A DNA stretch of 36,140 bases from Acidobacteriota bacterium (GTDB lineage Bacteria; Acidobacteriota; Terriglobia; Bryobacterales; Bryobacteraceae), in assembly GCA_018268835.1 (NCBI GenBank), contig JAFDVU010000059.1, positions 1 to 36,140 of the forward strand, in the 5' to 3' direction. This document shows positions 34,070-36,140 of this stretch, piece after piece. Within the stretch, counting starts at the first letter, position 1; each line of letters begins with the position of its first letter. A model generated the notes under the pieces. It was given only the letters and a program-made list of their open reading frames with translations, was not told where the DNA came from and made no database searches. The position numbers and the translations under genes were made by a program.

Positions 34070-36140
34070 TGAGTGATGCCTCCACGCCGCTGATGCGGCA
34101 GTACAACTCCATCAAGGAGCAGGCGCCCAATGCCCTGCTCATGTTCCGCCTCGGCGACTTCTACGAGTTGTTCTTCGAAGACGCCGTCACTGCCGCGCGC
34201 GAACTGGAGATCACGCTCACCGCCCGGAACAAAGAGAAGGGCGCCGCCATTCCCATGTGCGGCGTCCCTTTTCATGCCGCCGAAGGCTACATCTCGCGCC
34301 TGATCCAGAAGGGCTACCGAGTTGCCATCTGCGACCAGGTGGAAGACCCCAAACTCGCCAAGAAGCTCGTCCGCCGGGAACTCACCCGCATCGTCACGCC
34401 CGGCACCGCGATGGACGCGAACCTCGTCCGCTCGCGCGAGAACAACTACCTCGCGGCCGTGGCCCGCGCCGGCAACCGTTCCGCCGTCGCCCACGTCGAC
34501 GTCTCCACCGGCGAATTCCGCGTCACCGAACTCGATCCCGCCGAAGTCGGCGGCGCCCTCGAACACCTCGGCGCGCGGGAAGTTCTCTTCCCCGGCGACC
34601 TGCCCCTGCTCACTGCCGACGAGCGGCCCAACCCGCGCTTCGTCCGCACCGAACTCGAGGAGTGGATCTTCAGCGCGGATTACGCGGACCGCACCCTGCG
34701 CGACCACTTCAAGCTGCTCTCGCTCGATGGCTGCGGCCTGGCCGGCCGCTCCGCCGCGGTCGCCGCCGCCGGCGCCATTCTGCACTACCTCCGCGATACC
34801 CAGCGCGCCGCGCTCGATCACCTCGACCGCCCCACCTTCTACGATCGCGCCAGCTCCATGGTGCTGGACGCGGTCACCGTCCGCAACCTCGAACTCCTCG
34901 AACCCATCTTCGCCGCCGATGCCGGCGGCGCCGCGCAACCCACCGTTCTCGGCGTGCTCGACCAGACCTCCACGGGGATGGGCGGACGCCTGCTTCGCCA
35001 GCGCCTGCTGCGTCCCTCCATGGATCGCGCCGAAATCGAGCAGCGGCTCGATGCCGTTGGCGAACTCCTCCAGCAGACCATCCTCCGCGCCGAACTGCGC
35101 AAGCAACTTTCCGCCATCCTCGATCTCGAACGCCTGCTCGCCAAGGTCACGCTCGGCTCCGCCGGACCGCGCGATGTCCTCGCCCTCGGCCGCTCGCTCG
35201 AAAAACTCCCCGCCCTCAAGCGCTGCTTCGATACCCAGCAGGCCGAGCGCCTGCGCCGCCTCCACGAAGGGCTCGACGAACTCACCGACGTCGCCGGCCT
35301 CATCCTCGAAGCCATCTCCGACGAGCCGCCGCTCAACCTCGCCGACGGCGGCGCGATCCGCGCCGGCTTTCACGCCGAACTCGACGAACTGCGCGACCTG
35401 AGCCAGAACGGCAAGCAGTACATCGCGCAAATCGAAGCCCGCGAACGCCAGCGCACCGGCATCCAATCGTTGAAGGTACGCTTCAACAACGTCTTCGGCT
35501 ACTACATCGAAATCACCCGCGCCAACCTGCACCTCGCGCCCGCCGACTATGAACGCAAGCAGACTCTGGCCAACGCCGAGCGGTTCACCACGCCGGAATT
35601 GAAGGACTACGAGCGCAAGGTGCTGGACGCCGAAGCCAAAATCCTGGATCTGGAGAAGGTCCTCTTCGCCGAGGTGCGGGTCCGCGCCGCCGCGCAGGCG
35701 CAGCGCATCCGCGCCACCGCCTCCGCCGTCGCGGAGCTCGACGTGACCGCCGCGCTCGCCCAGGTCGCCGCCGAAAACCGCTACCAGCGCCCCACCTTCT
35801 CCGATTCCGGCGAGATGCGCATCCTCGCCGGACGCCATCCCGTGATTGAACGCCTCGCCGAGCAGGAGTCGGGCCGCTTCATCCCCAACGACCTCTACCT
35901 CAACGACACCACCGACCTGATCGCCATCATCACAGGCCCTAATATGGGCGGCAAGAGCACCTACCTGCGCCAGGCGGCGCTCGTCGCCATCCTCGCGCAA
36001 ATGGGTTCCTTCGTGCCCGCCGAAGCCGCCTGCCTGCCTTTGATCGACCGCATCTTCACCCGCATCGGCGCCAGCGACAACCTCGCGCGCGGCCGCTCCA
36101 CCTTCATGGTGGAAATGACCGAAACGGCCGTCATCCTCAA
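34069..36140 (+). CDS. mutS: DNA mismatch repair protein MutS (partial, 3' end outside window)
   Basis: 690 codons are present from GTG 34069 to the window edge. The mismatch-recognition domain has the diagnostic F-x-E motif in LGDFYELFFEDA (F31, E33). The connector, lever and clamp domains follow (about 120-560), including NVFGYYIEITRANLHLAPADYERKQTLANAERF. The ATPase domain has Walker A GPNMGGKSTYLRQAA (from residue 623) and GASDNLARGRSTFMVEMTE. Walker B (DEIGRGT) and the C-terminus lie past the end. MutS binds base mismatches and recruits MutL. The start is set by the one-base TAGTG overlap with gdhA; ATG codons further in would lose conserved N-terminal sequence. Confidence 0.96.
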   Translation, partial: MSDASTPLMRQYNSIKEQAPNALLMFRLGDFYELFFEDAVTAARELEITLTARNKEKGAAIPMCGVPFHAAEGYISRLIQKGYRVAICDQVEDPKLAKKLVRRELTRIVTPGTAMDANLVRSRENNYLAAVARAGNRSAVAHVDVSTGEFRVTELDPAEVGGALEHLGAREVLFPGDLPLLTADERPNPRFVRTELEEWIFSADYADRTLRDHFKLLSLDGCGLAGRSAAVAAAGAILHYLRDTQRAALDHLDRPTFYDRASSMVLDAVTVRNLELLEPIFAADAGGAAQPTVLGVLDQTSTGMGGRLLRQRLLRPSMDRAEIEQRLDAVGELLQQTILRAELRKQLSAILDLERLLAKVTLGSAGPRDVLALGRSLEKLPALKRCFDTQQAERLRRLHEGLDELTDVAGLILEAISDEPPLNLADGGAIRAGFHAELDELRDLSQNGKQYIAQIEARERQRTGIQSLKVRFNNVFGYYIEITRANLHLAPADYERKQTLANAERFTTPELKDYERKVLDAEAKILDLEKVLFAEVRVRAAAQAQRIRATASAVAELDVTAALAQVAAENRYQRPTFSDSGEMRILAGRHPVIERLAEQESGRFIPNDLYLNDTTDLIAIITGPNMGGKSTYLRQAALVAILAQMGSFVPAEAACLPLIDRIFTRIGASDNLARGRSTFMVEMTETAVIL

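Overview
The window is GC-rich chromosomal DNA from a bacterium that looks like an Acidobacteriota member, probably close to the Solibacter/Bryobacter group. This is inferred from protein style: an Oar-like TonB-dependent receptor with an N-terminal carboxypeptidase-regulatory-like domain, many Sec-exported enzymes (a Gfo/Idh-type protein, an Asp-box propeller protein, a GH95 glycosidase, an M42 peptidase), and dense short operons. No phage, insertion sequence, plasmid or CRISPR element was seen. All 26 protein genes look chromosomal and ordinary in base usage, and one tmRNA gene is present.

Layout. 1-2757: the 5' part of an exported Gfo/Idh-like protein diverges from a secreted Asp-box beta-propeller protein. 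2774-8481: a VOC/PhnB-like protein, a large Oar-like outer-membrane receptor and a divergent secreted GH95 fucosidase-type enzyme. 8531-12270: a 3-hydroxyisobutyrate-dehydrogenase-like protein, an exported M42 peptidase, a membrane-anchored HNH-like protein, a 47-aa four-cysteine protein missed by length cut-offs, and a crotonase-family protein. 12384-16013: the chromosome-condensation ATPase Smc. 16044-19035 (minus): a tightly coupled three-gene surface-sugar operon with an aminotransferase, a WxcM-like acetyltransferase/ketoisomerase fusion and a GtrB/ArnC-like glycosyltransferase. 19131-22769: an exported unknown protein, tmRNA on the minus strand, then a transthyretin-like exported protein, a SEC-C protein and a DUF481 beta-barrel. 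22802-26676: gamma-glutamyltransferase, a sugar-isomerase-like TIM barrel and asparaginyl-tRNA synthetase. 26743-32743: an exported HEAT-like protein, arginase coupled to D-Ala-D-Ala ligase, a truncated Uma2 protein and an S41 processing peptidase. 32786-36140: glutamate dehydrogenase overlapping mutS, which runs off the window.

The most notable signal is in the promoters, not in one gene. Ten first-in-transcript genes carry a TATAAT-like -10 box whose last base lies 7 to 9 nt before the ATG or GTG, which predicts leaderless mRNAs. Other genes nearby (47-aa protein, smc, gdh, VOC protein, HEAT-like protein) have clear Shine-Dalgarno sequences, so two initiation modes appear to coexist. Other points of interest are a tmRNA tag ending in AYAA, a Gfo/Idh protein without the usual dinucleotide-binding glycines, a crotonase with only one of the two catalytic glutamates, and a 20-bp perfect palindrome next to the 47-aa gene. 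I did not find a clearly new multi-gene defence or mobile system here.
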